64,000 nt of DNA from Flavobacterium microcysteis (GCF_006385255.1 NZ_VFJE01000054.1:434001-498000), one strand, 5' to 3'. Counted from the stretch's first letter, positions 35,662-44,779 are shown. Numbers and translations: made by a program. Notes: generated by a model not told the origin, from the letters alone.

Positions 35662-36999
35662 ATGGAAATAGTTATTAAGCTCTCTCAGTTTTTGTTGAGT
35701 TTATCATTGCTGATTGTGCTACATGAGTTGGGGCACTTCATCCCGGCCAAATTATTTAAGACACGAGTTGAAAAATTCTATCTTTTCTTTGATGTAAAAT
35801 TCTCGCTGGTCAAGAAAAAAATCGGTGAAACGGTTTACGGAATCGGATGGCTACCATTAGGCGGTTATGTGAAGATTGCAGGTATGATTGACGAAAGCAT
35901 GGACAAGGAGCAGATGGCTCTTCCACCTCAACCTTGGGAATTCCGTTCCAAGCCGGCTTGGCAGCGTCTTATTATTATGTTAGGTGGTGTTACAGTCAAT
36001 TTTGTTCTGGCAATCATTATCTACATAGGTATGGCTTATGTGTATGGCAATACGTATATCTCGAATTCTGAACTAAAAGACGGCATCTGGGTTTCCAGTC
36101 CTCTTGGAGAAAAAATCGGATTCAAGACCGGAGATAAGATCATTGCTGTTGATGGCAAAAAAGTAGAAAAATTCGACGATGTACAATACAATGTCAATTT
36201 TGCTAAAACGGCTACTATCGAAAGAAATGGCGCCGTAGAAGAAATCAAGCTTCCGGTAGACTTGCTGTCTAAAATTGTGGAAGAAGACAGACGCTATCTG
36301 AAACTGCGTGTCCCTTTTACTGTAGGTAATATTGCAGAAGATTCACCAAATATAAATACGCTTAAAAAAGGAGATATCATCTTAAGCATCAACGGCAAGA
36401 AAATGAGATATGCTGATGAAATATTAGCTTTCAATGAAGCCAATGCCGGCAAGACATTTGACGCAGTTGTTTTCAGAGATGAAAAAGAAGAGCCTATAAA
36501 AGTAACCGTTAACAAGGATGGTAAACTGGGTGTAATGCAAGGTGGTCTTAAACCTGAAAACCTTGAAAAATTGGGCTACTATAAAATCAGCCGTGAGACT
36601 TTCTCCTTTGCAGAATCATTCCCTGCGGGTATTCAAAGAAGCAAAGACGAACTGGGTCGTTATTTTACACAGCTAAAAGCCATTGTTAACCCGGATACAG
36701 GTGCTTACAAAGGCGTAGGAGGCTTCTATGCGATCTTTAATGTTTTTCCGAGTGTTTGGAGCTGGGAATACTTTTGGACGATTACAGCTTTCCTATCGAT
36801 CATGCTAGGTGTAATGAACCTTTTACCGATTCCAGCACTAGATGGTGGACATGTTATGTTTTTATTGTTTGAAATCATCACAAGAAAGAAACCGAGCGAA
36901 AAATTCCTAGAGCGCGCGCAAGTTGTTGGTTTCTTTATACTTATAGGACTGGTACTCTTTGCCAACGGCAATGACATTTATAAAGCCATCATGAAATAG
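35662..36999 (+). CDS. rseP: RseP-type site-2 zinc metalloprotease
   Basis: The 445-residue inner-membrane protein has the M50 active site HELGH (His21, Glu22, His25) in the first helix. The second metal ligand motif LPIPALDGGHVMF is near residues 385-397. Between them are two PDZ domains (about 130-190 with SPLGEKIGFKTGDKIIAVDG, and 215-280 with NTLKKGDIILSINGKKM). It cleaves membrane-embedded substrates such as anti-sigma factors or signal-peptide remnants. It is a single gene, followed by tRNA-Asn in the same direction with an independent promoter. All catalytic residues are intact. Confidence 0.95.
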   Translation: MEIVIKLSQFLLSLSLLIVLHELGHFIPAKLFKTRVEKFYLFFDVKFSLVKKKIGETVYGIGWLPLGGYVKIAGMIDESMDKEQMALPPQPWEFRSKPAWQRLIIMLGGVTVNFVLAIIIYIGMAYVYGNTYISNSELKDGIWVSSPLGEKIGFKTGDKIIAVDGKKVEKFDDVQYNVNFAKTATIERNGAVEEIKLPVDLLSKIVEEDRRYLKLRVPFTVGNIAEDSPNINTLKKGDIILSINGKKMRYADEILAFNEANAGKTFDAVVFRDEKEEPIKVTVNKDGKLGVMQGGLKPENLEKLGYYKISRETFSFAESFPAGIQRSKDELGRYFTQLKAIVNPDTGAYKGVGGFYAIFNVFPSVWSWEYFWTITAFLSIMLGVMNLLPIPALDGGHVMFLLFEIITRKKPSEKFLERAQVVGFFILIGLVLFANGNDIYKAIMK

Positions 37000-37030
37000 A
37001 AAAAAAATTGAAAAATTTCTTCAATTTTAT

Positions 37031-37060
37031 TTGCAAGAAATAAATTTCGCCTTATATTTG
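37031..37060 (+). promoter_or_regulatory. tRNA-Asn promoter
   Basis: TTG at 37031-37033, a 19-base spacer and TATATTTG at 37053-37060 match the Flavobacterium consensus precisely. The tRNA begins 26 bases downstream. Confidence 0.85.
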
Positions 37061-37085
37061 CACCGCTTTAAAAGGCAATACGCCT

Positions 37086-37159
37086 TCCTCCTTAGCTCAG
37101 TTGGTTAGAGCATCTGACTGTTAATCAGAGGGTCCTTGGTTCGAGCCCAAGAGGGGGAG
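37086..37159 (+). tRNA. tRNA-Asn (GTT)
   Basis: The 74-nt sequence folds as a standard cloverleaf. Acceptor TCCTCCT/AGGGGGA has one G-U pair. The D-arm is GCTC/GAGC, and the anticodon arm TCTGA/TCAGA has loop CTGTTAA with anticodon GTT at 37120-37122. The T-arm is CTTGG/CCAAG with loop TTCGAGC. The discriminator is G159; CCA is not fully encoded. Confidence 0.96.
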
Positions 37160-37162
37160 CAG

Positions 37163-37195
37163 AAAAAATCCTGATAGAAATATCAGGATTTTTTG
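37163..37195 (+). terminator. Terminator after tRNA-Asn
   Basis: A perfect 14-bp stem (AAAAAATCCTGATA / TATCAGGATTTTTT) with loop GAAA lies 3 bases after the tRNA. The same palindrome with the complementary loop TTTC recurs at 40089-40120. Confidence 0.93.
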
Positions 37196-37387
37196 TTTTT
37201 ATACTCTTCGATAATTTTCCTTACCAACTTCAGGTATTCACCTCTACTAAAAACCTTCACTTAGACTCTAGTTTACATCTTTGTAATCAAAACTTAACCT
37301 TTTCATTTTTTAACCAATTTTTTCTTCATAATTTTTGATTCCCTTTTTCTATATCTTTATAACTAACTTAACTTCAAAAACTACATT

Positions 37388-40051
37388 ATGAAAAAAAACA
37401 TTCTCTTTTGTACTGTATTTCTAGCTTCTTTTTTAGGGTTTGCCCGAAGCCCATTACCAACAACCAGCATGGTTGTAGATGGGAAATCTGAAACTACGGA
37501 TGTAACTCCTTCTACAGAATTAACTGTAATCTACCTAAGTGATTATGCCTCCTTAGAAAGTGCCATTGATTTTTTAAACTCCTCTACTACTTTCCATACA
37601 TTGGTTATAGACAAGAGCATCACTTTGGTTAGCGACAAAACAGTTAGCGAAAAGAAAGCTCTTAAATTCTTGAAAGGAAACATAATAACAATCCCCAACT
37701 CAAAAACCCTTTTTATTAATAGCTCAATCGATGCGGGAATTTATCAAATATTCAATTGTTTAGGAACGGGTAAAACAGATGGATTTCCTCAAATTGACCA
37801 AACTTATCCTCAATGGTGGCAAACCCATGATGAGAATCCACAAGCAGATTGGTCAGATTCAATCCAGAGAGCTGTAAATTTTTATCCTAAGGTTTATTTT
37901 CCTGCCAGGGTTCAGAATAGCACTTCTTATAGCGTTGGATATCCTGTTTTTAAAACCGTTTATCTTGATTTAAATAAAAGAAATTTAAATCATGATAGGA
38001 CCAGTTACCATCTTTATAGCTCAGGCGGCATTCATCTTGAAACTGCTGGCAGCAGCCCAGAATTTACAGGCTTTGTATTCAAATGTATTAACATTCCTCA
38101 ATATGGATTTGATAAAGCCATAATATTTGAAAATCTTATTTTCTATTGCACAAATGGCCTTGAATTCGTTGGAGGCTCAATTAATAACACTCCACCTTAC
38201 AATGCTGTTGACAACTTTGGAGATGAATATTATGCAATAACAAAAGTCAAAATAATAAACTGCAACTTTATCGGTAAGACAACAGCCGCTGGTAATAATG
38301 ATACCGGAATTGCACTCTCGTTTAAGAAAGCTTATGACTGTGAAATTGCAAATAATAAGATAGAAAATTTTAATATCGGAATTAAATTAGAGGGATCAGA
38401 CCTAAATACCATTAGCAATAACCGATTTATAGGCTTTTGGAAATATGCAATCTTGGATTTAAGTAGAATACACGATCCGCAAGGCTTGAACTTTCAGATT
38501 GGTTCTCAAAATTTAATTTTCCATAACGATATTTTAGATTACAGAGGACCTGCAGAAAAAGGTGCTTTTATAAAAAGTAATTCGCATCACATAATCATCA
38601 GGGATAATTTTCTTGAAAACAATCCTTTTTACGGACCTGATCTCGTAAGAGCATTTATTGACTGTACCAATGCAGATTTGACCAATCTGAATGTACCACT
38701 TGTAGTAGATATTACAGGCAATCGTATAAGTGAAGGAGCACAATATTCGTATCTAATAAATGAAGATTTTAAAAGTTTAAACTTAATTGAAGCACCGCTT
38801 TCTTTACCATCAAATAGAATTGCAAAATCGAGTTTTGCGGTCAATTCCAATACATTTACTCCAACCCGCAACATCCCTATAACATTTGACCAATTGCCAA
38901 AAATCATCAATTTTAGTAATGCAACTTCTTTTAGGGAATGGCAATCCTTCAAAACTTCCAATATAATTGAAAATTCATTTGATGGTTCCATGATTATAAA
39001 TCCGTCGAATATTTCTGATTTGGGAATGACTTTTAGCCAGACAACTCGATATAATCCGAAAGTCATAAAATTAAAAGGAGCTACAGAAAATTTTAGTCAA
39101 ATACAAATAAGTCAAAAAATTACTGAAGAATCCAATGACACCAATGTATTGCCAAAAAAATTAAAAATCAAAATAGTTACACGCAATGGACGTGCCTCCG
39201 ATGTTGAAGACTTTTATTTTACAATTTCCAAAGCTTTACGTCCATCCTCCGTTGAGTGGGGAGGAAGAGGTCGATATTTGAGCACCAATACATCAGACCC
39301 TAATTATAATAATTTCAATATTTATGAAATAATTCCACCTCTTTCATTCGATTCGAATTCAGATTATTTTATGTCAATAGATGCCAAATATGATTCTGAA
39401 GTAAAATCAATTATTATTGAACCTTTAGTAGATGTAATTCAAATCCAAGACGCTTCAGTTGCTGAGGGTGGATTGTTGGCTTTTCCAATCACACTTAGCA
39501 ATCCGTTGCCAAACGATGTGACACTCACATTTGCTTATACTAACATTTCCGCAGCAGCAAACGATTATACCGTTCTGGCAAACAAAACAATAACTGCTGG
39601 CACAACATCCGATGTTATTAAAATACAAACTACTAATGATACAGCTGTTGAATCAGACGAAACTTTTAAATTGAGCATCGCCTCTGCGACTAATTTTACA
39701 GGAGACATTAGCGATACTGCAATTGGAACAATACTAAATAATGACTTCGCTCCTAAAACTGCAGAAAACAATGTAAAAGACATAACCAAAACCGAAGAAT
39801 TGTACAAGATCAATATTGATGGTGAAATAAAAGTCTATCCAAATCCGGTTAAAGACATTCTTAATTTTGAAATTAAAAAAACTGATTCTTTAACCAACGT
39901 TGAAATATATGATGAGACAGGCAAATTCATAGACGATTTAACCAAGAAAATAAACAACAATTCTGTTGACATCTCTTCCCTACCTAACGGAAGCTATATC
40001 GTAAAAATCATAACGATAAATAATCAATCGGAGATTATTATAAAGAAATAA
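37388..40051 (+). CDS. Secreted right-handed beta-helix protein with Calx-beta domain and T9SS tail
   Basis: The 887-residue protein begins with a signal peptide (ILFCTVFLASFLGFA). Residues about 150-460 contain parallel beta-helix-type repeats with Asn-rich ladder motifs (CEIANNKIENFNIGIKLEGS, LNTISNNRFIGFWKYAIL, HHIIIRDNFLENNPF). A Calx-beta-like domain spans about 690-790 (DASVAEGGLLAFPITLSNPL, ESDETFKLSI). A T9SS type A domain (IKVYPNPVKDILNFEI to SEIIIKK) ends the protein. The N-terminal TYPQWWQTHDENPQADWSD is reminiscent of pectate-lyase-superfamily surface proteins, but no catalytic set is recognised. It is a surface or secreted carbohydrate-binding or lyase-like protein by inference. 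It stands alone between two near-identical terminator palindromes. Confidence 0.83.
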   Translation: MKKNILFCTVFLASFLGFARSPLPTTSMVVDGKSETTDVTPSTELTVIYLSDYASLESAIDFLNSSTTFHTLVIDKSITLVSDKTVSEKKALKFLKGNIITIPNSKTLFINSSIDAGIYQIFNCLGTGKTDGFPQIDQTYPQWWQTHDENPQADWSDSIQRAVNFYPKVYFPARVQNSTSYSVGYPVFKTVYLDLNKRNLNHDRTSYHLYSSGGIHLETAGSSPEFTGFVFKCINIPQYGFDKAIIFENLIFYCTNGLEFVGGSINNTPPYNAVDNFGDEYYAITKVKIINCNFIGKTTAAGNNDTGIALSFKKAYDCEIANNKIENFNIGIKLEGSDLNTISNNRFIGFWKYAILDLSRIHDPQGLNFQIGSQNLIFHNDILDYRGPAEKGAFIKSNSHHIIIRDNFLENNPFYGPDLVRAFIDCTNADLTNLNVPLVVDITGNRISEGAQYSYLINEDFKSLNLIEAPLSLPSNRIAKSSFAVNSNTFTPTRNIPITFDQLPKIINFSNATSFREWQSFKTSNIIENSFDGSMIINPSNISDLGMTFSQTTRYNPKVIKLKGATENFSQIQISQKITEESNDTNVLPKKLKIKIVTRNGRASDVEDFYFTISKALRPSSVEWGGRGRYLSTNTSDPNYNNFNIYEIIPPLSFDSNSDYFMSIDAKYDSEVKSIIIEPLVDVIQIQDASVAEGGLLAFPITLSNPLPNDVTLTFAYTNISAAANDYTVLANKTITAGTTSDVIKIQTTNDTAVESDETFKLSIASATNFTGDISDTAIGTILNNDFAPKTAENNVKDITKTEELYKINIDGEIKVYPNPVKDILNFEIKKTDSLTNVEIYDETGKFIDDLTKKINNNSVDISSLPNGSYIVKIITINNQSEIIIKK

Positions 40052-40088
40052 ACTCTTATTAAGAACACTTTATAAAAAACTTAAATCA

Positions 40089-40122
40089 AAAAAATCCTGA
40101 TATTTCTATCAGGATTTTTTTT
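40089..40122. terminator. Bidirectional terminator after the beta-helix gene
   Basis: A 14-bp perfect stem (40089-40102 and 40107-40120) with loop TTTC lies between this gene and the convergent kinase gene. The 32 bases are the exact reverse complement of 37163-37194. Confidence 0.92.
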
Positions 40123-40167
40123 ATACAATATTCTCAATCTAACAGTTTTCAAACCAAACCAAAAACC

Positions 40168-42144
40168 CTAACCCTCATAAATATAAGGTATTTCAAAAAC
40201 GACCTTAGCCCCCAAAACCTTCTCGTCTTTATCTTTTATCGTATCGGTCTGTACGACAAAATCCTGGTTTTTGGTATAGCTAATCAAGCGTTCCTTGGTA
40301 ATAGTCATTGCCAGTGACTTGTGATTGCTTATGGCTTTCGGTGCATCAAATCCTTTTCCGTTATCGAAAATCTCGAAAAACAGCTTACTTTCTTTGAGGT
40401 AAAAGCGGATATCAATTTTGCCATTTTGGTCTTTATCTGCCAAACCATGTTTTATGGCATTTTCGATAAAGGGCTGTGTCAGCATCGGTGGCAAAAACAG
40501 GGATTCCTGATCAATTGCTTCATCAACAACAAGCGTAAAGCTGAATTTGTTGCTGTATAAAAGCTGTTGGATGGATAGGTAATTTTCCATCATGCCTACT
40601 TCTTCTTCTAACGAAATGTAGTTTTCATTTGAATTCTCCAGAATCTGTCGGGTCAGTACTGAAAATTTATTCAGATAGCTTATGGATTCTTCTTCTTTCT
40701 TTTCACGGATCAGCCCCTGGATGTTACTAATCGAATTAAAAATAAAATGGGGATTCATCTGAGTAATCAGCAGTTTTTGCTTTATCTGATTTTTCTCAAG
40801 TTTCGTAATTTCTTGCTTCTGCTTTGTATTTCTGTAATAAAAATAACCGCCAATCAGCAAAAAGAAAAGCACTCCGGAAAGTCCCATAAGCCAATTGTTT
40901 TTGACCTCAGCTTTCTTTTGAGCCGCCAACTTGTAATTTAATTCCTTTTTCTCGAAATCATATTTGAGAAGCTGCTGTTCCAGCTCATTCTTCGAGGCCT
41001 GAATCTGGCTGGAATCTACTATCTTCTCATGAAACTGATACATTTCAAGGGCTTTTTCAAAATTTTTGGTCGCTTTGCTGATATCATAAATAAGCTTTGC
41101 ACCATAATCCTGAAGGTCAATGCTTCCTGTTTTTTTGCTTAACTGAAAGCCTTTATCTGCATACAACTCTGCTTTATTTAGGTCCCCTTTTTTGACATGC
41201 AAATCAGCCAGTCCATAATAAGCAGAGCTCAAGGCCGCATCGTTTGTGGCTTCTGCCAGTCCTTTTATAGAGAAGATCTCATTAAATATTTTTTCTGCTT
41301 CGTCCAACTTGCCGAGATGCATTTTTGCATTTCCTAATCGGGATAAAACAAGACCCGTAATGGTATAGTTTTTTATTTTTCTGGTTATCTGCAATGCCTT
41401 GTTGCAATACTCTATTGATTCTTCAAACTTCTTAAGGGATGAATAGGAATAGGCTATATTGGAGTAAGCTAGAGATTTAAGATAACTTGTATGGTCATTG
41501 GGCTCCTGTGCATACGAATCCTCATAAAAGCGAATTGCTTTTTGATTATAGCTTATTGCTTTTTGATGCTGCTTCTGCCCGATATAGATCTGTCCCAGAC
41601 CAGAATAGGCATAAGCTAAATCATCTACGTAATATTCTTTGTCCTTTTCAAAATATTTGACAGCATCAAATATCAGCGGAATAGCCTTGTGATCCTGATT
41701 CATTCGGACATATAGCGCTGCTTTTACCAGCATATTTTTGTACATCTCATCATAATATTTTATCGACTTAAAAAGAGCTATACTTTTATCATGATACACC
41801 AATCCTTTTTCGCGTTCTTTTGTAAAAGAATATTCTGTTCCTACCGTAGAATAGTAACTTGCCAGCCATAATGTGTACTTCTCTTTAAGTTCGGGAGTAT
41901 TGCTTTTTTTATAGTTTTCCAGAGCAATCTTACCCATCATGTTATTCAGAACATAATAATTCTTTTCTTGTTCCATATAATGATAATCCATAGCGTCACT
42001 AATAGCTCTCAATTTTGTCGTATCGTGGAGCTTGGGATTTCTTATTAGGATTTTTATCGAATCGATGACTCTGTCTTGCGAATAGGAAACAGAAAAAGTA
42101 AATAAAAGCAGTAGGAATAAAGCTGATTTTGTAATTCTAGACAT
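40168..42144 (-). CDS. LytS-type sensor histidine kinase with TPR sensor domain
   Basis: The 658-residue protein has a signal peptide (residues 1-22). An extracytoplasmic TPR array spans about 70-400, including AYAYSGLGQIYIGQKQHQKA and AYSNIAYSYSSLKKFEES. One membrane helix lies at about 418-437. The His_kinase/HATPase module has phosphoacceptor His466 in ITQMNPHFIFNSIS and the ATP region PPMLTQPFIENAIKHGL and FDNGKGF. No LytTR regulator is adjacent; the two genes upstream on the same strand encode a stand-alone receiver protein and an AraC-type regulator. The partner is therefore uncertain, although the receiver is a candidate. Confidence 0.92.
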   Translation of the reverse strand: MSRITKSALFLLLLFTFSVSYSQDRVIDSIKILIRNPKLHDTTKLRAISDAMDYHYMEQEKNYYVLNNMMGKIALENYKKSNTPELKEKYTLWLASYYSTVGTEYSFTKEREKGLVYHDKSIALFKSIKYYDEMYKNMLVKAALYVRMNQDHKAIPLIFDAVKYFEKDKEYYVDDLAYAYSGLGQIYIGQKQHQKAISYNQKAIRFYEDSYAQEPNDHTSYLKSLAYSNIAYSYSSLKKFEESIEYCNKALQITRKIKNYTITGLVLSRLGNAKMHLGKLDEAEKIFNEIFSIKGLAEATNDAALSSAYYGLADLHVKKGDLNKAELYADKGFQLSKKTGSIDLQDYGAKLIYDISKATKNFEKALEMYQFHEKIVDSSQIQASKNELEQQLLKYDFEKKELNYKLAAQKKAEVKNNWLMGLSGVLFFLLIGGYFYYRNTKQKQEITKLEKNQIKQKLLITQMNPHFIFNSISNIQGLIREKKEEESISYLNKFSVLTRQILENSNENYISLEEEVGMMENYLSIQQLLYSNKFSFTLVVDEAIDQESLFLPPMLTQPFIENAIKHGLADKDQNGKIDIRFYLKESKLFFEIFDNGKGFDAPKAISNHKSLAMTITKERLISYTKNQDFVVQTDTIKDKDEKVLGAKVVFEIPYIYEG

Positions 42145-42287
42145 GGGCCGAAATAGATATAGTCATTAATTAAAGTTTCAAATGTAACTAATTAATAAGA
42201 ATGTTTTTAAGGCATGATATTAGGTTTGTTTTAAGCTTGCTTTTCATGCTAAATGGCAAAAAGTTTGAAAAATTTTATTTTATAGAC

Positions 42288-42344
42288 TTTGCGGCTCTGC
42301 GCCTTTGCGAGAGGATATTTCTCGCAAAGGCGCAGAGCCGCAAA
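42288..42344. repeat. REP-like palindrome, copy 2
   Basis: Perfect 24-bp arms at 42288-42311 and 42321-42344 with a 9-base loop share the core of the element at 14568-14624. It lies between the kinase gene and the receiver gene, just past the receiver's stop codon, and could cap its transcript. The 209-base gap has no other feature. Confidence 0.93.
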
Positions 42345-42353
42345 ACAAAGCTT

Positions 42354-42806
42354 TTAAATCCGAAAAAGAAAAGTGCTTTTATCCAATCCAGAAGTATGAA
42401 ACTGCCAATTGATTTTTAATACCTCATGTAAGGACTGTTTCAGCACTTCAAAATCATTTGGCTTTTTGATATAGATGTTTGCCCCACCCACAAAAGTCTT
42501 ATGGATGTCATTTTCTGCACTCGAGGTAGAATAGATCGCAATAGAAAGGTCCTTAAATTTGGAATGTCGACGTATTTCAGAAAGACAATCATCATATTTG
42601 CTACACAGCATATTCAAGTCTAAAAACAAAATATGAGGTCGTTTTTTATCGTGTGCGTCATGCAGATAATCCAGCAACTCGTCTCCATTGCTAAAAAGAC
42701 TCAGTTCTACATCCAAACCCAGTTCTTCGATAGCGTCCCGAAACAATTCACGATCTTCCAGATCATCGTCTGCAAGCGCAATATGCATTTTCTCAGCTTT
42801 TTCCAT
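42354..42806 (-). CDS. Stand-alone receiver-domain protein
   Basis: The 150-residue protein is essentially a single REC domain: acidic cluster DDD near 13-15 (IALADDDLEDRELF), phosphoacceptor Asp63 in HILFLDLNMLCSKYDD, switch Thr/Ser in IAIYSTSSAEND, and Lys in ANIYIKKPNDFE. The proline that normally follows DLNM is replaced by Leu-Cys. There is no output domain. The C-terminal tail is short. It sits 14 bases after the AraC-type gene on the same strand, so it is probably co-transcribed with it, and it may signal by protein contact or act as a phosphate sink for a nearby kinase. Confidence 0.88.
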   Translation of the reverse strand: MEKAEKMHIALADDDLEDRELFRDAIEELGLDVELSLFSNGDELLDYLHDAHDKKRPHILFLDLNMLCSKYDDCLSEIRRHSKFKDLSIAIYSTSSAENDIHKTFVGGANIYIKKPNDFEVLKQSLHEVLKINWQFHTSGLDKSTFLFRI

Positions 42807-42820
42807 AGAGAACCTTATTT

Positions 42821-43378
42821 TTAGTTAGTATGTGCATTTTTTTTACGTTCATTGATAATTTTCTTGAATACCGAAGGGGAAAGTCCGGTTACTTTTTTAA
42901 ACTGTCCGGAAAGATGTGCAACACTACTGTAACTTAACAGACAGGAAACTTCTGTTAGCGATAATTCCTGTAGCAGAAGTTTTTTGGCTCGCTCAATTTT
43001 TTGCAATATGATATAATTTTCAATTGAGCTATGCGTGTACTCTGAAAAAACAGCAGAAATATAATTGTAGTTCATCTGTAACCTTTCTGCCAGATAACAA
43101 GAGATTTTAGAAGTAGGGAGTTTATCCCGTCCTACCATTTCAATAATTGTATTTTTAATCCTTTGTATAAGCTGTCCCTTTTGATCGTTCAACACGTCAA
43201 TACCATAACGCTGCAGGTTATTTCTTAAGGTAAGAAAAAGAGCCATTGGTACATTTTTCTGAATTATTACCTCGCCCAGTTCCTGTGTTTCATAGGCGAT
43301 GCCCAGCTCTTCCAACTGTTCTTGCAATATTACCTGACAGGCCCTATTCACATCGTATTTGATGTAAGTTTTCTTCAT
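42821..43378 (-). CDS. AraC-family regulator with small N-terminal domain
   Basis: The 185-residue protein carries a C-terminal AraC/XylS helix-turn-helix pair (about 90-185). The first helices are in MNYNYISAVFSEYTHSSIEN, followed by KIERAKKLLLQELSLTEVSC, SYSSVAHLSGQFKKVTGLSP and a final short helix. The N-terminal 85 residues form a compact domain with no recognisable ligand motif, much smaller than in classical AraC. It is the first gene of a signalling cluster (regulator, receiver, kinase). Its direct targets are unknown. Confidence 0.87.
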   Translation of the reverse strand: MKKTYIKYDVNRACQVILQEQLEELGIAYETQELGEVIIQKNVPMALFLTLRNNLQRYGIDVLNDQKGQLIQRIKNTIIEMVGRDKLPTSKISCYLAERLQMNYNYISAVFSEYTHSSIENYIILQKIERAKKLLLQELSLTEVSCLLSYSSVAHLSGQFKKVTGLSPSVFKKIINERKKNAHTN

Positions 43379-43537
43379 GATCCTTCTAGTTTATGGTTAT
43401 CATAAATATAGCAAATAAACAATCTACCGAGAAGAATTTTAGCAATCAATTAGCAAAGGTTCAAGATTTTGTAAAAATTTTAAAACATAAAACTTTATAA
43501 AAACTTCTAGAGTTTTAATAAATCATGATTTGTTTTT

Positions 43538-43545
43538 TATTTTTG
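43538..43545 (+). promoter_or_regulatory. TATTTTTG box upstream of tRNA-Arg
   Basis: The TAnnTTTG-like box ends 6 bases before the mature tRNA, so transcription would begin at or near its 5' end. The -33 element is poor. Confidence 0.5.
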
Positions 43546-43551
43546 TGTCAT

Positions 43552-43623
43552 GGCCTCGTAGTTCAATGGATAGAATGGGAGTTTCCTAAACTTTTGATGC
43601 AGGTTCGATCCCCGCCGAGGCTA
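43552..43623 (+). tRNA. tRNA-Arg (CCT)
   Basis: The 72-nt cloverleaf has acceptor GGCCTCG/CGAGGCT (one G-U), D-arm GTTC/GAAT, anticodon stem GGAGT/ACTTT with two G-U pairs, and loop TTCCTAA with anticodon CCT at 43585-43587. T-loop TTCGATC sits on a T-stem GCAGG/CCCGC that contains an A-C mismatch (43601/43613). Discriminator is A. Confidence 0.9.
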
Positions 43624-43627
43624 CTAC

Positions 43628-43665
43628 ACCCTAATCTGTTCAAACAACAAATTAGGGTTTTTTAT
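43628..43665 (+). terminator. Terminator after tRNA-Arg
   Basis: An 8-bp stem ACCCTAAT / ATTAGGGT (43628-43635 and 43651-43658) with a 15-base loop is followed by a T-tract immediately after the tRNA. Confidence 0.82.
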
Positions 43666-43725
43666 TTTGAAAAATACCGCATAAACATACTCTTTGTATA
43701 TTTAGAATCTTATTATACCCTGTTT

Positions 43726-44682
43726 ATGAAGAACGTATTTTTCCTTTTCTGTACTATCAGCTATATCCTATGCTTATTCAGCTGTAAAAACCAGCCGGCT
43801 TATAGCTTGCATCAAAAATCAGAAAAGTATATCGAAGAAGTTGTCTTGTTACTAAAAACAAATTCTGTAAATAAGAACAAGATTGATTGGGATGTTTTCA
43901 AAAATGAAGTACTACAATTTGCACAGGGAAGCCAATCCGTTGAAGATACATATCCGGCTATTTATTTTGCCATAAAAAAGCTCGGAGACAACCACAGTTA
44001 TTTTGCTCCAGCAGTCGAAACAGAAGACCCGGACAATGAAAAGCCTCTACCTGTTTTAACAGACGAAACCGTACCGGAAGGCATAGGCTATATCCGATTT
44101 CCTTTTTGCATAGGAAATGAAGAGCAAACACAGCAATACATCAGTTCAATCACCGATAAATTAGCGACGCAGAATACAAAAAATCGCAAAGGCTGGATTG
44201 TCGACTTACGAAATAATTTTGGCGGAAATATGTGGCCTATGCTAGCTGCAGCCGGTCCTTTTTTAAGCAACGGTGTCCAGGGATATTTTATTACACCTGA
44301 CAATAAAACCACTCGATGGGAATACAAAGACGGCAAGGCTTTAAGCGACACTATTATGCTAGCCCAAAACCATCATGTAATTTCGCTTCATATAAAAAAC
44401 CCAAAAATAGCCGTCCTTATAGACAACAAAACAGCAAGTTCAGGCGAAGCCATGGCGGTAGTATTTAAAGGCCTGCCAAACGTCAGGTTCTTTGGAGAAA
44501 AAACATATGGCGTTTCAACAGGATGTAATTCATTTACATTATCCGACGGTTCTCGCATCAATCTAGCAACAAGTGTTTTTGCAGACAGAAACAAAAACAA
44601 ATACGGAGAAAGCATTACGCCCGACTTGGCGTGCAGCAGTGAGGCAGCATTATACAATGCCATCAAATGGATAGAGAACTAA
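43726..44682 (+). CDS. S41-family (tail-specific-type) protease lipoprotein
   Basis: The ATG at 43726 gives a lipoprotein signal peptide with lipobox LFSC, so Cys21 is probably acylated, and 318 residues. An in-frame ATG at 43525 is rejected because that frame would run through tRNA-Arg. The catalytic domain (about 110-310) has IGYIRFPF, the conserved GWIVDLRNNFGGNMWPMLAA and the nucleophile motif DNKTASSGEAMAVVF with the serine in SSGE. It continues FFGEKTYGVSTGCNSFTL and GESITPDL. PDZ is absent, so it is shorter than CtpA-type proteases. It acts in the periplasm or at the outer membrane; substrate is unknown. Confidence 0.92.
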   Translation: MKNVFFLFCTISYILCLFSCKNQPAYSLHQKSEKYIEEVVLLLKTNSVNKNKIDWDVFKNEVLQFAQGSQSVEDTYPAIYFAIKKLGDNHSYFAPAVETEDPDNEKPLPVLTDETVPEGIGYIRFPFCIGNEEQTQQYISSITDKLATQNTKNRKGWIVDLRNNFGGNMWPMLAAAGPFLSNGVQGYFITPDNKTTRWEYKDGKALSDTIMLAQNHHVISLHIKNPKIAVLIDNKTASSGEAMAVVFKGLPNVRFFGEKTYGVSTGCNSFTLSDGSRINLATSVFADRNKNKYGESITPDLACSSEAALYNAIKWIEN

Positions 44683-44779
44683 TCCATTAAGTAACTTTTA
44701 GGTTTTATTATCCTAACCTACTCTATCTATAGATTTGCTTTTCCTCTCTTTTAACTTGTTTTAAATCTCCAATACAAAA

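Noticed and set aside
37086..40120. Integrative element at tRNA-Asn
   Set aside because: No integrase gene and no duplicated tRNA 3' end were seen; only the palindromic terminator is repeated, so it is kept as a weak rearrangement hint only.
42201..42419. Small plus-strand open frame of 72 codons
   Set aside because: It is largely the translation of the REP-like palindrome and overlaps the receiver gene on the other strand; no ribosome-binding or family signal.
43525..43725. N-terminal extension of the S41 protease frame
   Set aside because: The frame runs through tRNA-Arg and its terminator. The ATG at 43726 gives a proper lipoprotein signal peptide.
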